Source of the DNA: an uncultured Flavobacteriaceae bacterium
Lineage (GTDB): Bacteria > Bacteroidota > Bacteroidia > Flavobacteriales > Flavobacteriaceae
Assembly (NCBI GenBank): GCA_938029725.1
Contig: CALHGE010000019.1
Span: forward strand, 16,258 to 80,257
DNA: 64,000 nt
Direction: 5' to 3'
Part shown: positions 26,398 to 34,584 of the stretch, in pieces
Layout: each line of letters starts with the position of its first letter
How positions within the stretch are numbered: the stretch's first letter is position 1
Made by a program: the position numbers and the translations under genes
The notes under the pieces: model-generated
Seen by the model: only the letters and a program-made list of their open reading frames with translations
Databases searched by the model: none
What the model was told of the DNA's origin: nothing

Positions 26398-27447
26398 ATG
26401 AAAAAAATTACACTCTCTTTTTTATCCCTTCTAGCTATTGCATGCAGCACAGATGCGGTTGAAACAATCGATGAAATTGCTGCAGAAGAAAACCCCATAA
26501 CAGAAACTACCAGCGAAGATACTAGCAACAATCCTCCTGAAATTAGAAGTCAGCAGTTTCAAGTTGCAGAACATTCCGCCTCTGGCACATCGATTGGCTT
26601 TATTAGTGCCGCAGACAACGAAAATGATAATATCACCTATACTATAAACGCCGAAGCTGATATTTTAATTAACGAAAATACTGGCGAACTAAGCATCGGC
26701 GAAAATCTCAAGTTGGATTTTGAGTCTCAAGAAACTATTCATTTTATTGTCTCTGCTTTTGACGGCAAAGCCATTAGCGCTGCAGATATTACCCTAAACA
26801 TTCTAGACATTAATGAATTTGATGCTCTAAGCGCAAATCAAAAAAAAATTGTTACTCATTTTAAGTACCTAACCCTGCAACAAGACGAAACCTCGCCCAC
26901 ACAAGAGATCATGAGAAAGTGGAACGAGCCCATACAATTATTTCTTAGCGGTACGATCTCAGAATCGTTTAGAGCAAGCGTTGAAAAAGTACTGACCGAG
27001 TATAACGCACTTTTCGTTACCGGTGCTTTTAACATCTCTTTAGCAGCTACAGAGGAACAATCTAATGCCAAGCTGTTTCTTGGCTCTAAAGCCGAATTAG
27101 AAACAGTTTTTCCTATAATGTTTGATGAAATAAAGGATGCAAATCCTTCTGGGTATTCCAGAAGTTCTTTTGGAGGTAATTTCTATGTTGTTGGAAGAAT
27201 ATGGGTTTCTAATACAAATGAGATCGTATTTAAACACGAATTAGGTCACGCCATTGGCTTGGGTCATTCTAACGTTTGTGACGCGCCAAACCCTAGTATT
27301 ATGTGTTCGAGTATTTCTGAAGCGAATACGTTTTTAGATATCGACAAAGATGTGATCAGGTTCTTCTATAGCTCAGATATGCCCTCAGGGTTAAATGCTG
27401 CAGAAATAGAATCCACTTTAGCAAACTTAGTATTGCTGGAAGATTAA
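26398..27447 (+). CDS. Lipoprotein with cadherin-like domain and matrixin-like zinc protease
   Basis: This 349-residue protein has a lipobox LAIAC with Cys16 as the lipidation site, so it is probably on the outer membrane and possibly the cell surface. An acidic Glu/Thr-rich linker (20-45) leads to a cadherin-like domain (about 48-138; blocks FISAADNENDNITY, LDFESQETIHF). The C-terminal half is a metzincin: HELGHAIGLGH at 280-290 (His280, Glu281, His284, His290) with the Met-turn in SIMCSS near 303. The zinc site looks complete. Domain order suggests a surface-tethered protease. It is flanked by 124 bp upstream and nearly 190 bp downstream, probably a single-gene unit. Confidence 0.85.
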   Translation: MKKITLSFLSLLAIACSTDAVETIDEIAAEENPITETTSEDTSNNPPEIRSQQFQVAEHSASGTSIGFISAADNENDNITYTINAEADILINENTGELSIGENLKLDFESQETIHFIVSAFDGKAISAADITLNILDINEFDALSANQKKIVTHFKYLTLQQDETSPTQEIMRKWNEPIQLFLSGTISESFRASVEKVLTEYNALFVTGAFNISLAATEEQSNAKLFLGSKAELETVFPIMFDEIKDANPSGYSRSSFGGNFYVVGRIWVSNTNEIVFKHELGHAIGLGHSNVCDAPNPSIMCSSISEANTFLDIDKDVIRFFYSSDMPSGLNAAEIESTLANLVLLED

Positions 27448-27633
27448 TTTCACACAAGTTTTAGAAGTGAAGGCCAGTATTTCAAAATATTTCTACTACC
27501 ACGTCTAGGTTGCATGTAACTTTTATATGCATCATGCTAGGTATTGGTATTTATAAGCTAATAATTCAATGAGATTCTACTAAATTCATAGCACTCCATG
27601 AAATACAGCATGAACACCAAAAATAGTTGCTCC

Positions 27634-27984
27634 CTATTTTTTAATAAGCGCATCATAACCACCCTCTAAATCAATCACTTTCTTATAGCCCAGTGAATCT
27701 AATAATTGTGCCGCTTTCGAACTTCGACCACCTTTCTTACAATACACATAAATTGTTTCCTCTTTATCAATTGCATCGAATTGCTTGGCGAAATCTTCAT
27801 CAAACCAGTTGATGTTCAAAGCACTACCGATATGACCGTCAGTATATTCTTCTGGGGTTCTAACATCCACTAAGATCCCGCTTTTAGCATCATTTTGTGA
27901 GAATTCTGTGATAGGTTTTGATTTACTTTGGGCACAGCCCATTGAAAACAAGAACAATAAGGCAATCAGAATAGCATATCGCAT
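27634..27984 (-). CDS. Rhodanese-domain lipoprotein
   Basis: This 116-residue protein has a single rhodanese domain after a lipobox (FSMGC, Cys17). The active-site loop CKKGGRSS begins at Cys82, so the sulfur-carrying Cys is present. The loop fits sulfurtransferase-type single-domain rhodaneses. It is probably held in the periplasm by the lipid anchor, where it may handle sulfane sulfur or cyanide; the acceptor is unknown. The start ATG 27984 is preferred over the TTG two codons upstream. It is divergent from the sigma-factor gene with about 115 bp between starts. Confidence 0.87.
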   Translation of the reverse strand: MRYAILIALLFLFSMGCAQSKSKPITEFSQNDAKSGILVDVRTPEEYTDGHIGSALNINWFDEDFAKQFDAIDKEETIYVYCKKGGRSSKAAQLLDSLGYKKVIDLEGGYDALIKK

Positions 27985-28048
27985 GATCAAAAAGTTTAAT
28001 CAAAGATAAATTATGGAAGCATTAAAATTCAAAGAAGAGCAAGAAAAT

Positions 28049-28082
28049 TTTGAGGTAATTAAATCAAATTCCGTTACTTTTG
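28049..28082 (+). promoter_or_regulatory. Bacteroidota-type promoter of the sigma-factor gene
   Basis: TTTG (28049-28052), 22 bp, then TACTTTTG (28075-28082), which fits TAnnTTTG exactly. The ATG at 28100 follows 17 bp later. The promoter lies inside the longer frame that starts at 28013, which supports the shorter protein. Confidence 0.65.
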
Positions 28083-28099
28083 GTTGCGAGTTAAAAAAA

Positions 28100-28654
28100 A
28101 TGACTAAACACCAACTAAATCCTGAAAATTGGGTAGACCGGTACGCCGACTATCTATTTAATTTCGCGGTAGCTCGCGTGAGCGATGCTGAAATTGCAAA
28201 AGATTTGGTACAAGAAACTTTTTTTGCGGGACTCAAATCTGCAAAAAACTACAAAGGAGATGCAGCGGAACGCACTTGGCTTATTGCTATTTTAAAGCGC
28301 AAAGTGATTGATCACTACCGAAAAATTAATTCGAACAAAGGCAAAGCGGAAGTGCGAATGAATTATAGCGCTGGCAGTGATTCAGAGGGTGATTGGCTCG
28401 AAGAACAAGTCGCAGACCCTTTCAGTAATTTAGAAAACAGCCCCATTGAGAACAAGGAGCTCGGTATAGCCATTCAAGATTGCATTTCAAAATTACCAAA
28501 GAAACAAGCCCTGGTTTTTAAGATGAAAACGATTCAAGGCGTTAGCACTGAAGACATTTGTAATGAATTGGGAATTAATCCGTCAAATCTTTGGGTAATG
28601 ATACATCGGTCAAGAACTGCGCTGATGGGTTGCCTTAACGAAAATTGGTTTTAA
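28100..28654 (+). CDS. ECF-type RNA polymerase sigma-70 family factor
   Basis: This 184-residue sigma factor has region 2 (YLFNFAVARVSDAEIAKDLVQETFF, then AERTWLIAILKRKVIDHYRK) and region 4 (KLPKKQALVFKMKTIQGVSTEDICNELGINPSNLWVMIHRSR). There is no region 1 or 3, so it is an ECF-like alternative sigma factor. ATG 28100 is preferred to 28013 because a promoter match ends at 28082 and the length then matches the family. Four bases downstream lies a tiny HxxxCxxC protein, an arrangement typical of sigma/anti-sigma pairs. The regulon is unknown. Confidence 0.88.
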   Translation: MTKHQLNPENWVDRYADYLFNFAVARVSDAEIAKDLVQETFFAGLKSAKNYKGDAAERTWLIAILKRKVIDHYRKINSNKGKAEVRMNYSAGSDSEGDWLEEQVADPFSNLENSPIENKELGIAIQDCISKLPKKQALVFKMKTIQGVSTEDICNELGINPSNLWVMIHRSRTALMGCLNENWF

Positions 28655-28658
28655 AATT

Positions 28659-28886
28659 ATGATTTCCTGCGAAAAAGCATCCCAAATTTGCAATAAGTCT
28701 CAATACAATGAGGCTACCCTAGTAGATAAAATCAAGCTCCGATTTCATCTCTTAATTTGCAAGGCCTGTTCTGCATTTGCAAAAAAGAATACAAAATTCA
28801 CCACACTTTGCGAAAAGGCTAATCTGCAAAGCCTTTCTGAGCATGAAAAACTCAAGATGAAACAGCAACTTAAGGATAAACATTAA
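28659..28886 (+). CDS. Small zinc-binding anti-sigma-like protein (75 residues)
   Basis: This 75-residue protein has Cys4 and Cys11, then His30, Cys34 and Cys37 in the spacing H-x3-C-x2-C, the hallmark of the zinc-binding anti-sigma fold. It begins four bases after the sigma-factor stop, so coupled expression is likely. Unlike most members it has no transmembrane segment; it ends in a short polar helix. It could be a soluble, redox- or zinc-sensitive anti-sigma factor, inferred from motif and position. The last 17 bp overlap the convergent UbiA-like gene. Confidence 0.65.
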   Translation: MISCEKASQICNKSQYNEATLVDKIKLRFHLLICKACSAFAKKNTKFTTLCEKANLQSLSEHEKLKMKQQLKDKH

Positions 28887-29706
28887 GTATTCTAACCAAC
28901 ACTAAAGCCAGAGCATACCAAAAAAGAGGTATCGCTTCAACCCAAAAAGAAGCATAGTATTTTGATTGATTTCTTTTGGTAATAAACATCAGGCCTCCAA
29001 GAAATATAAAAAGCACCCCTTTAACAAAAACCTCTTCCACACTTACATCATCTTTCAAAAAAGTACTGAAGAAAAAGAGCAAGCTTGCAAAGCCTCCAAA
29101 TATTTTCGTTCTGGCCACACCATACCGCTGAGGCAAGGTTTTCAATTCAGCTTTATCGTAAGCCAAATCACGTATTTCAAACGGAATTAGCAGAATAAAA
29201 ATCACTATAAGACGCTGAAAAGTCTCTACCCCCACATTCCAAAGTACAGGCTGATTATTAGCAAGCACGGGGAGCAAGACGGTTGTTCCGGCCCAAACTA
29301 AAGCTACAACGAATATTTTCAGTCCGCCCCAACTTCTTAAGTTCTTGGCCTTTGGCAAAACAGGTAGGGCATATAAACCCGTTAGAAAAATTAAGCCCAC
29401 AATTCCTATCCACACATTTAAGCTCAAAAATCTGCCGTGATAAATAGCAAAACCAAAAGAAAGAAAACTTAAAAACTGTATTCCTTTATGATATTGACTA
29501 GCAACCAAAATATATTTTTCCGCTTCTACGCCATATTTGATGAAATTATAGCACGTTATCGACCCAAAAAGAACAAAAAAGGACACGTGATAATCTGGCG
29601 AAATGTTTAAGGTTATACAGGTGACTTGAACTAAGGCATATATCGCTAAAGCCACATGTATACTGGCATCTAAGTAAAAGTCAAATACATGTTTTAGCCA
29701 CTTCAT
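28870..29706 (-). CDS. UbiA-like polytopic membrane protein, first aspartate motif missing
   Basis: This protein has 278 residues and about eight or nine transmembrane helices. The fold resembles the UbiA prenyltransferases: the second acidic motif DLAYD (Asp180, Asp184) followed by a LPQRYG block is present. The first motif, normally NDxxDxxxD, is replaced by a stretch around Asn54 (YNFIKYGVE) without the aspartates. Polyprenyl diphosphate binding is therefore doubtful. The start is placed at ATG 29706; a GTG 33 bp upstream is possible. A TATTTTTG ends four bases before the ATG, hinting at a leaderless or near-leaderless mRNA. It is divergent from gcvP. Confidence 0.7.
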   Translation of the reverse strand: MKWLKHVFDFYLDASIHVALAIYALVQVTCITLNISPDYHVSFFVLFGSITCYNFIKYGVEAEKYILVASQYHKGIQFLSFLSFGFAIYHGRFLSLNVWIGIVGLIFLTGLYALPVLPKAKNLRSWGGLKIFVVALVWAGTTVLLPVLANNQPVLWNVGVETFQRLIVIFILLIPFEIRDLAYDKAELKTLPQRYGVARTKIFGGFASLLFFFSTFLKDDVSVEEVFVKGVLFIFLGGLMFITKRNQSKYYASFWVEAIPLFWYALALVLVRILNVYP

Positions 29707-29803
29707 TAAACAAAAATAGCTAAACTGTTTATAACCCACATTTTTAGTTAAGAACTTTCGTGCCGTTCGTCGACAATACCATTATTTTATGTCAATAAAT
29801 TAC

Positions 29804-29811
29804 TAATTTTG
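29804..29811 (+). promoter_or_regulatory. Promoter -7 element of gcvP
   Basis: TAATTTTG matches TAnnTTTG exactly, 24 bp before the gcvP start. No clean TTTG is seen at -33. No glycine riboswitch structure was recognised in the short leader. Confidence 0.5.
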
Positions 29812-29835
29812 CTCAACTAATTTCAATACAATTTT

Positions 29836-32688
29836 ATGAAAACTGACGTGTTTGCATCGCGCCATATTGGCATTCGAGAAGAGAATTTTCAACATATGCT
29901 TAAAGAGGTAGAAGTTGAAAATTTAGAACAACTGATTTTCGAAACTATTCCAGAGGACATTCTCCTTAAAGAACCTTTGCAACTCGATGCACCAATGAGT
30001 GAACATGAGTTTTTGAATCATATTCAAAAACTAGCCGAAAAGAATAAAGTTTTCAAATCATATATTGGGCTCGGTTACCACGAAAGCCTAACACCCTCAG
30101 TCATTAAAAGAAATATCTTAGAGAACCCGGGTTGGTATACTGCATATACACCGTATCAGGCAGAAATAGCGCAAGGGAGGCTAGAAGCTTTATTGAATTT
30201 TCAAACGGTTATTACTGACCTTACTGGAATGGAATTAGCAAATGCTTCGCTTTTAGATGAAAGCACAGCAGCAGCAGAAGCAATGACCATGCTTTTTGAT
30301 ATTCGTAGTCGTGATCAGAAGAAAAGTGGCGTTTTAAAATTCTTTGTTTCGGAAGAAATTTTACCGCAAACACTTTCCTTATTACGAACGCGCTCTACAC
30401 CATTACATATTGAGTTGGTTATTGGCAACCACGAGGATTTCGATTTCACTAATGACTTCTTCGGAGCCATTTTGCAATATCCTGGAAAGCACGGGCGAAT
30501 TCATGATTACGCTAAATTTGTATCCAAAGCAAAAGAAAATAACATTAAAGTAGCCGTTGCTGCTGACATCTTGAGCCTTGTATTACTCACTCCTCCAGGA
30601 GCGTTTGGCGTTGATGTCGTAGTAGGCACAACACAGCGTTTTGGAATTCCGCTAGGCTATGGAGGTCCTCATGCGGCATTCTTTGCTACAAAAGAAGAAT
30701 ACAAAAGAAGTATTCCAGGGCGAATTATCGGGGTAACCAAAGACACCGATGGCAAACCTGCAATGCGTATGGCCTTACAAACCAGAGAACAGCACATTAA
30801 AAGAGATAAAGCAACTTCGAACATTTGCACCGCTCAAGTTTTATTGGCTGTTATGGCAGGCATGTATGCTGTCTATCACGGCCCAAAAGGATTAAAATAT
30901 ATTGCCACTAAAGTACATGCTACGGCGGTAGCCCTGACGGAGGGTCTAGAAGAATTAGGATTATATCAAACCAATTTATCTTACTTTGATACGATTATAA
31001 TAAAGGCAGATGCAGCAAAGGTCAAAACAGTTGCCGAAGCGCAAGAAGTCAATTTTTTATATATCGATGAGCAAACCATTTCTATTGCAGTAAATGAAGC
31101 CACTTCATTAAATGATATTCAACATATCATTTCGATTTTCTCAGAAGCTTTAGGAAAAGACACCGTTCACAAAAATACGCTAGATACAAAATCAGCTATT
31201 TTAGAGAACTTGAGAAGAACAGCTCCATTTATGGAAAATACAGTTTTTAATTCACATCATTCTGAAACAGAATTGATGCGCTATATCAAAAAATTGGAGC
31301 GTAAAGATTTATCCTTGAACCATTCGATGATCGCTTTAGGAAGCTGTACGATGAAACTGAATGCAGCCTCCGAAATGCTTCCTTTAAGTATGGCGAATTG
31401 GGGCAATATCCATCCTTTTGTTCCGATTGACCAAGCGGAAGGCTATCAGATTGTATTGAAGGAACTAGCAAAAGACTTAAGCGTTATTACAGGTTTTGCT
31501 GATACTTCTTTGCAACCCAATTCTGGAGCGCAAGGTGAGTATGCTGGCTTGATGGTTATACGTGCATATCATGAGTCTAGAAACGAAGGGCATCGCAACA
31601 TCTGTATTATTCCCGCATCTGCTCATGGCACCAATCCAGCTTCAGCAGTAATGGCAGGCATGAAAGTTGTTGTAACCAAGACGGATGAAAGAGGAAATAT
31701 TGATGTTACAGATTTAGAAGAAAAAGTGCTTCAGCATTCTAACAATTTAGCTGCTTTGATGATAACCTATCCTTCAACACACGGGGTTTTTGAATCATCG
31801 ATCAAGCACATCACAAAATTAATTCATGATCACGGCGGTCAAGTTTATATGGACGGAGCCAACATGAACGCACAAGTTGGACTCACTAACCCAGGAATGA
31901 TTGGTGCTGATGTTTGTCACTTAAACCTACATAAGACCTTTGCCATTCCACATGGTGGAGGCGGACCAGGCGTTGGCCCCATTTGTGTCGCATCGCAATT
32001 AGTTCCTTTTCTTCCTGGTAATCCAGTTATTGAGACAGGTGGAAAAGATGCCATAACCGCAATTTCTGGCGCTCCATGGGGAAGTTCATTGGCCTGTTTA
32101 ATTTCATATGGCTATATTAAAATGCTAGGAGAAACTGGCTTAACACATTCTACTGAAATTGCTATTTTAAATGCCAACTATATTAAAAACAGGCTGGAAG
32201 GCAAATACGATGTTTTATACACCGGCGAAAAAGGCCGTGCTGCCCATGAGATGATTATTGACTGTCGACCGTTCAAGCAAAATGGCATCGAAGTTACCGA
32301 TATTGCCAAACGGCTAATGGATTATGGGTTTCACGCTCCAACCGTATCGTTTCCAGTAGCGGGCACAATGATGATTGAGCCAACGGAAAGCGAAGGCTTA
32401 GAAGAGCTAGATCGTTTTTGTGACGCTATGATTTCTATTAGAGAAGAAATTGATGCAGCAGACCTTGATGACCCAGATAACGTTTTAAAGAATTCACCAC
32501 ATACGCTAAGCATGGTAACCGGTGATGCTTGGAAGTTTCCATATAGCAGAGAAAAAGCGGCATTTCCTTTAGCCTATATATCTGAAAATAAGTTTTGGCC
32601 AACCGTTCGTCGTGTTGATGACGCCTATGGCGACCGTAATCTCATCTGTACTTGCGCTCCAATTGAGGCTTATGCAGAAGTAGAGTAA
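29836..32688 (+). CDS. gcvP: Glycine dehydrogenase (decarboxylating), P protein of glycine cleavage
   Basis: A 950-residue homodimer-type P protein, with N- and C-terminal halves fused in one chain. It decarboxylates glycine and passes the aminomethyl group to lipoyl-GcvH. The PLP lysine is Lys700 in the LHKTFAIPHGGGGPG block; the N-half begins FASRHIGIREE as usual. It supplies one-carbon units with GcvT and GcvH, which are not in this window. It is a monocistronic unit here: -7 element upstream, terminator 32712-32743 downstream, UbiA-like gene divergent. Confidence 0.97.
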   Translation: MKTDVFASRHIGIREENFQHMLKEVEVENLEQLIFETIPEDILLKEPLQLDAPMSEHEFLNHIQKLAEKNKVFKSYIGLGYHESLTPSVIKRNILENPGWYTAYTPYQAEIAQGRLEALLNFQTVITDLTGMELANASLLDESTAAAEAMTMLFDIRSRDQKKSGVLKFFVSEEILPQTLSLLRTRSTPLHIELVIGNHEDFDFTNDFFGAILQYPGKHGRIHDYAKFVSKAKENNIKVAVAADILSLVLLTPPGAFGVDVVVGTTQRFGIPLGYGGPHAAFFATKEEYKRSIPGRIIGVTKDTDGKPAMRMALQTREQHIKRDKATSNICTAQVLLAVMAGMYAVYHGPKGLKYIATKVHATAVALTEGLEELGLYQTNLSYFDTIIIKADAAKVKTVAEAQEVNFLYIDEQTISIAVNEATSLNDIQHIISIFSEALGKDTVHKNTLDTKSAILENLRRTAPFMENTVFNSHHSETELMRYIKKLERKDLSLNHSMIALGSCTMKLNAASEMLPLSMANWGNIHPFVPIDQAEGYQIVLKELAKDLSVITGFADTSLQPNSGAQGEYAGLMVIRAYHESRNEGHRNICIIPASAHGTNPASAVMAGMKVVVTKTDERGNIDVTDLEEKVLQHSNNLAALMITYPSTHGVFESSIKHITKLIHDHGGQVYMDGANMNAQVGLTNPGMIGADVCHLNLHKTFAIPHGGGGPGVGPICVASQLVPFLPGNPVIETGGKDAITAISGAPWGSSLACLISYGYIKMLGETGLTHSTEIAILNANYIKNRLEGKYDVLYTGEKGRAAHEMIIDCRPFKQNGIEVTDIAKRLMDYGFHAPTVSFPVAGTMMIEPTESEGLEELDRFCDAMISIREEIDAADLDDPDNVLKNSPHTLSMVTGDAWKFPYSREKAAFPLAYISENKFWPTVRRVDDAYGDRNLICTCAPIEAYAEVE

Positions 32689-32711
32689 TCCCAGTAAAAA
32701 CAAGACACTAG

Positions 32712-32743
32712 AGCCTTTCTTAAAATAAAGAGAGGCTTTTTTT
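32712..32743 (+). terminator. Rho-independent terminator of gcvP
   Basis: AGCCTTTCTT (32712-32721) pairs with AAGAGAGGCT (32728-32737) with one wobble, followed by seven T. It begins 24 bp after the gcvP stop. Confidence 0.85.
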
Positions 32744-32850
32744 ATGTTTTAAAGGGAATGAAATTCTTCTTGAGCATCGTATTAGGTATTATGCATGCAT
32801 AGCATTCTAGCCTATTTATTCTAACTTGGGCATACTAAAACCTTAGTCAA

Positions 32851-33909
32851 ATGCAAATCGCAATTACAGGCACCGGAAGCTACATACCTGAGACAGTAGT
32901 TGAAAATAAAGATTTCGAAAAACATGAGTTTTTAAATTCTGACGGTTCAACTTTTAAGCATGACAACCCCGTTATCATTCAAAAGTTCAAAGCGATTACA
33001 GGTATCGGCGAAAGGCGTTATGTAGACGAAAACTTAAATACTTCTGACATCGCTTTTCTAGCTGCTGAAAAAGCAATTGCTGATGCAGGCATAAACAAAG
33101 AAGAACTAGATTACATAATTCTTGCGCATAATTTCGGAGATGTGGCTCATGGCCAATCTCAAGGAGACACCCTTCCGAGTTTAGCCACTCGCGTAAAACA
33201 TCATCTGCGCATTAAAAACCCAAAATGCGTAGCTTATGATCTACTCTTTGGATGTCCAGGATGGATAGAGGGAATTATTCAAGCGAACGCCTTTATAACA
33301 AGCGGTATTGCAAAAAAATGTTTAGTAATAGGAGCAGAAACATTATCGCGAATCGTTGACCCTTATGATCGTGATTCAATGATTTATTCTGACGGCGCCG
33401 GCGCTACAATCGTCGAAGCTGATAAGGGTTCTGGTCAAATTTTATCTCATGCCAGTGCCACCTATGCTCATGACGAAGCCTATTTTTTGTTCTTCGGTAA
33501 ATCGTATAAAAACCCTAGCAAGGAAAGCTCTAAATATATAAAAATGTTTGGGCGAAAAATTTATGAGTTCGCAGTTACCCATGTTCCTCAAGCGATGCAT
33601 GATTGTTTAAGAGATAGCGGTTTGACAATACAAGATGTAAACAAGATATTTATACATCAGGCCAACGAAAAAATGGACGAAGCGATTGTAAAGCGTTTTT
33701 ATAATCTGTATGACATGGAAATGCCCAAAGGCATTATGCCAATGAACATTGGTAAATTAGGAAACAGTTCAGTTGCTACTATTCCAACCCTGTTAGATAT
33801 GGTTCGCAACGGAAAAATAGAAAATCAATCTATTGAAGAGGGAGATGTTATTATCTTTGCAAGTGTTGGCGCTGGCATGAATATCAATGCCATCGTTTAC
33901 AGGGTATAG
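32851..33909 (+). CDS. 3-oxoacyl-ACP synthase III family protein (FabH-like)
   Basis: This 352-residue ketosynthase has the class III catalytic triad: Cys135 in the FGCPGW block, His269 in IHQAN and Asn305 in the GKLGNSS block. It is longer than housekeeping FabH (about 320), with an insert near residues 220-235 (SYKNPSKESSKYIK). It probably condenses an acyl-CoA or acyl-ACP with malonyl-ACP, or two acyl chains; substrate choice is not visible. The methyltransferase gene at 33979 and glycosyltransferase at 34585 follow on the same strand, so it could start a small lipid or glycolipid modification cluster (inferred). It is probably not the main fatty-acid FabH, as no plsX or fab genes lie beside it. 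Confidence 0.8.
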   Translation: MQIAITGTGSYIPETVVENKDFEKHEFLNSDGSTFKHDNPVIIQKFKAITGIGERRYVDENLNTSDIAFLAAEKAIADAGINKEELDYIILAHNFGDVAHGQSQGDTLPSLATRVKHHLRIKNPKCVAYDLLFGCPGWIEGIIQANAFITSGIAKKCLVIGAETLSRIVDPYDRDSMIYSDGAGATIVEADKGSGQILSHASATYAHDEAYFLFFGKSYKNPSKESSKYIKMFGRKIYEFAVTHVPQAMHDCLRDSGLTIQDVNKIFIHQANEKMDEAIVKRFYNLYDMEMPKGIMPMNIGKLGNSSVATIPTLLDMVRNGKIENQSIEEGDVIIFASVGAGMNINAIVYRV

Positions 33910-33912
33910 ATA

Positions 33913-33971
33913 GTTTCAAGTTGCTGGTTTCAAGTTCCAGAAACTAAAACTTGAAACCAGCAACTTGAAAC
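33913..33971. repeat. Perfect 24-bp inverted repeat built from four copies of a 10-mer
   Basis: The left arm, 33913-33936, is GTTTCAAGTT, GCTG, GTTTCAAGTT. The right arm, 33948-33971, is its exact reverse complement, with an 11-base loop. Within the arms the words repeat with a 7-base beat (GTTTCAA, GTTGCTG, GTTTCAA, GTTCCAG). It fills the 69-bp gap between two same-strand genes and has no T-tail. Confidence 0.9.
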
Positions 33972-33978
33972 CTTTCCA

Positions 33979-34506
33979 ATGTACGAAAAGACTTTTCCTA
34001 ACAAACGCTTTCAAAACACACTTTCCTTTCTTCAAAAACATATTTCTGTAGATGAATCTATTTTAGATTTAGGCGTTCCGAATCCTTTTTCCAAGATTAT
34101 GCATGATCAGGGTTATACCGTAGAAAACACTGCAGGAGAAGATTTAGATAGCGATTTTTCTTCCGTTCAAAATTCAAATACAAAAGTAGTAACCGCTTTT
34201 GAAATTTTCGAACATCTCTTAGCACCACTAAATATTCTCACAGAAATAAAAGCCGATAAGCTTGTAGCTAGTATACCGATGCGACTGTGGTTTTCTCCTG
34301 CCTACCAAAGTAAAACTGACCCGTGGGATAGACATTACCATGAATTTGAAGATTGGCAGTTTGATTGGTTGTTAGAAAAATCTGGCTGGGCAATAAAGGA
34401 TAGTACCAAATGGACAAACCCCGTCAAGAAAATTGGCCTACGCCCTTTACTTAGAAGCTTTACCCCGCGCTACTATATTGTTTACGCTGAAAGGGTGATT
34501 AAATAA
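33979..34506 (+). CDS. SAM-dependent methyltransferase-like protein
   Basis: This 175-residue class I methyltransferase-like protein has a degenerate motif I, DESILDLGVPNPFS, lacking the usual GxGxG. The motif IV region is VVTAFEIFEHLLAPLNIL, and a HYHEFEDWQFDWLLEKSGW block is typical of small cytosolic methyltransferases acting on lipids or sugars. It is shorter than usual, so the fold may be minimal. It lies between a ketosynthase III and a glycosyltransferase gene, and a strong hairpin (33913-33971) precedes it by 7 bp. The substrate is unknown. Confidence 0.7.
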   Translation: MYEKTFPNKRFQNTLSFLQKHISVDESILDLGVPNPFSKIMHDQGYTVENTAGEDLDSDFSSVQNSNTKVVTAFEIFEHLLAPLNILTEIKADKLVASIPMRLWFSPAYQSKTDPWDRHYHEFEDWQFDWLLEKSGWAIKDSTKWTNPVKKIGLRPLLRSFTPRYYIVYAERVIK

Positions 34507-34584
34507 TGTAAGGATATTCTAACTTAAGAATGATTTGTTATCTACTTTCACAGTGCTACATTTTTACATTCATTAAAAGCAAAA

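Noticed and set aside
28013..28099. 29 extra residues at the sigma-factor start
   Set aside because: A consensus promoter (28049-28082) lies within this part, so it is untranslated upstream DNA.
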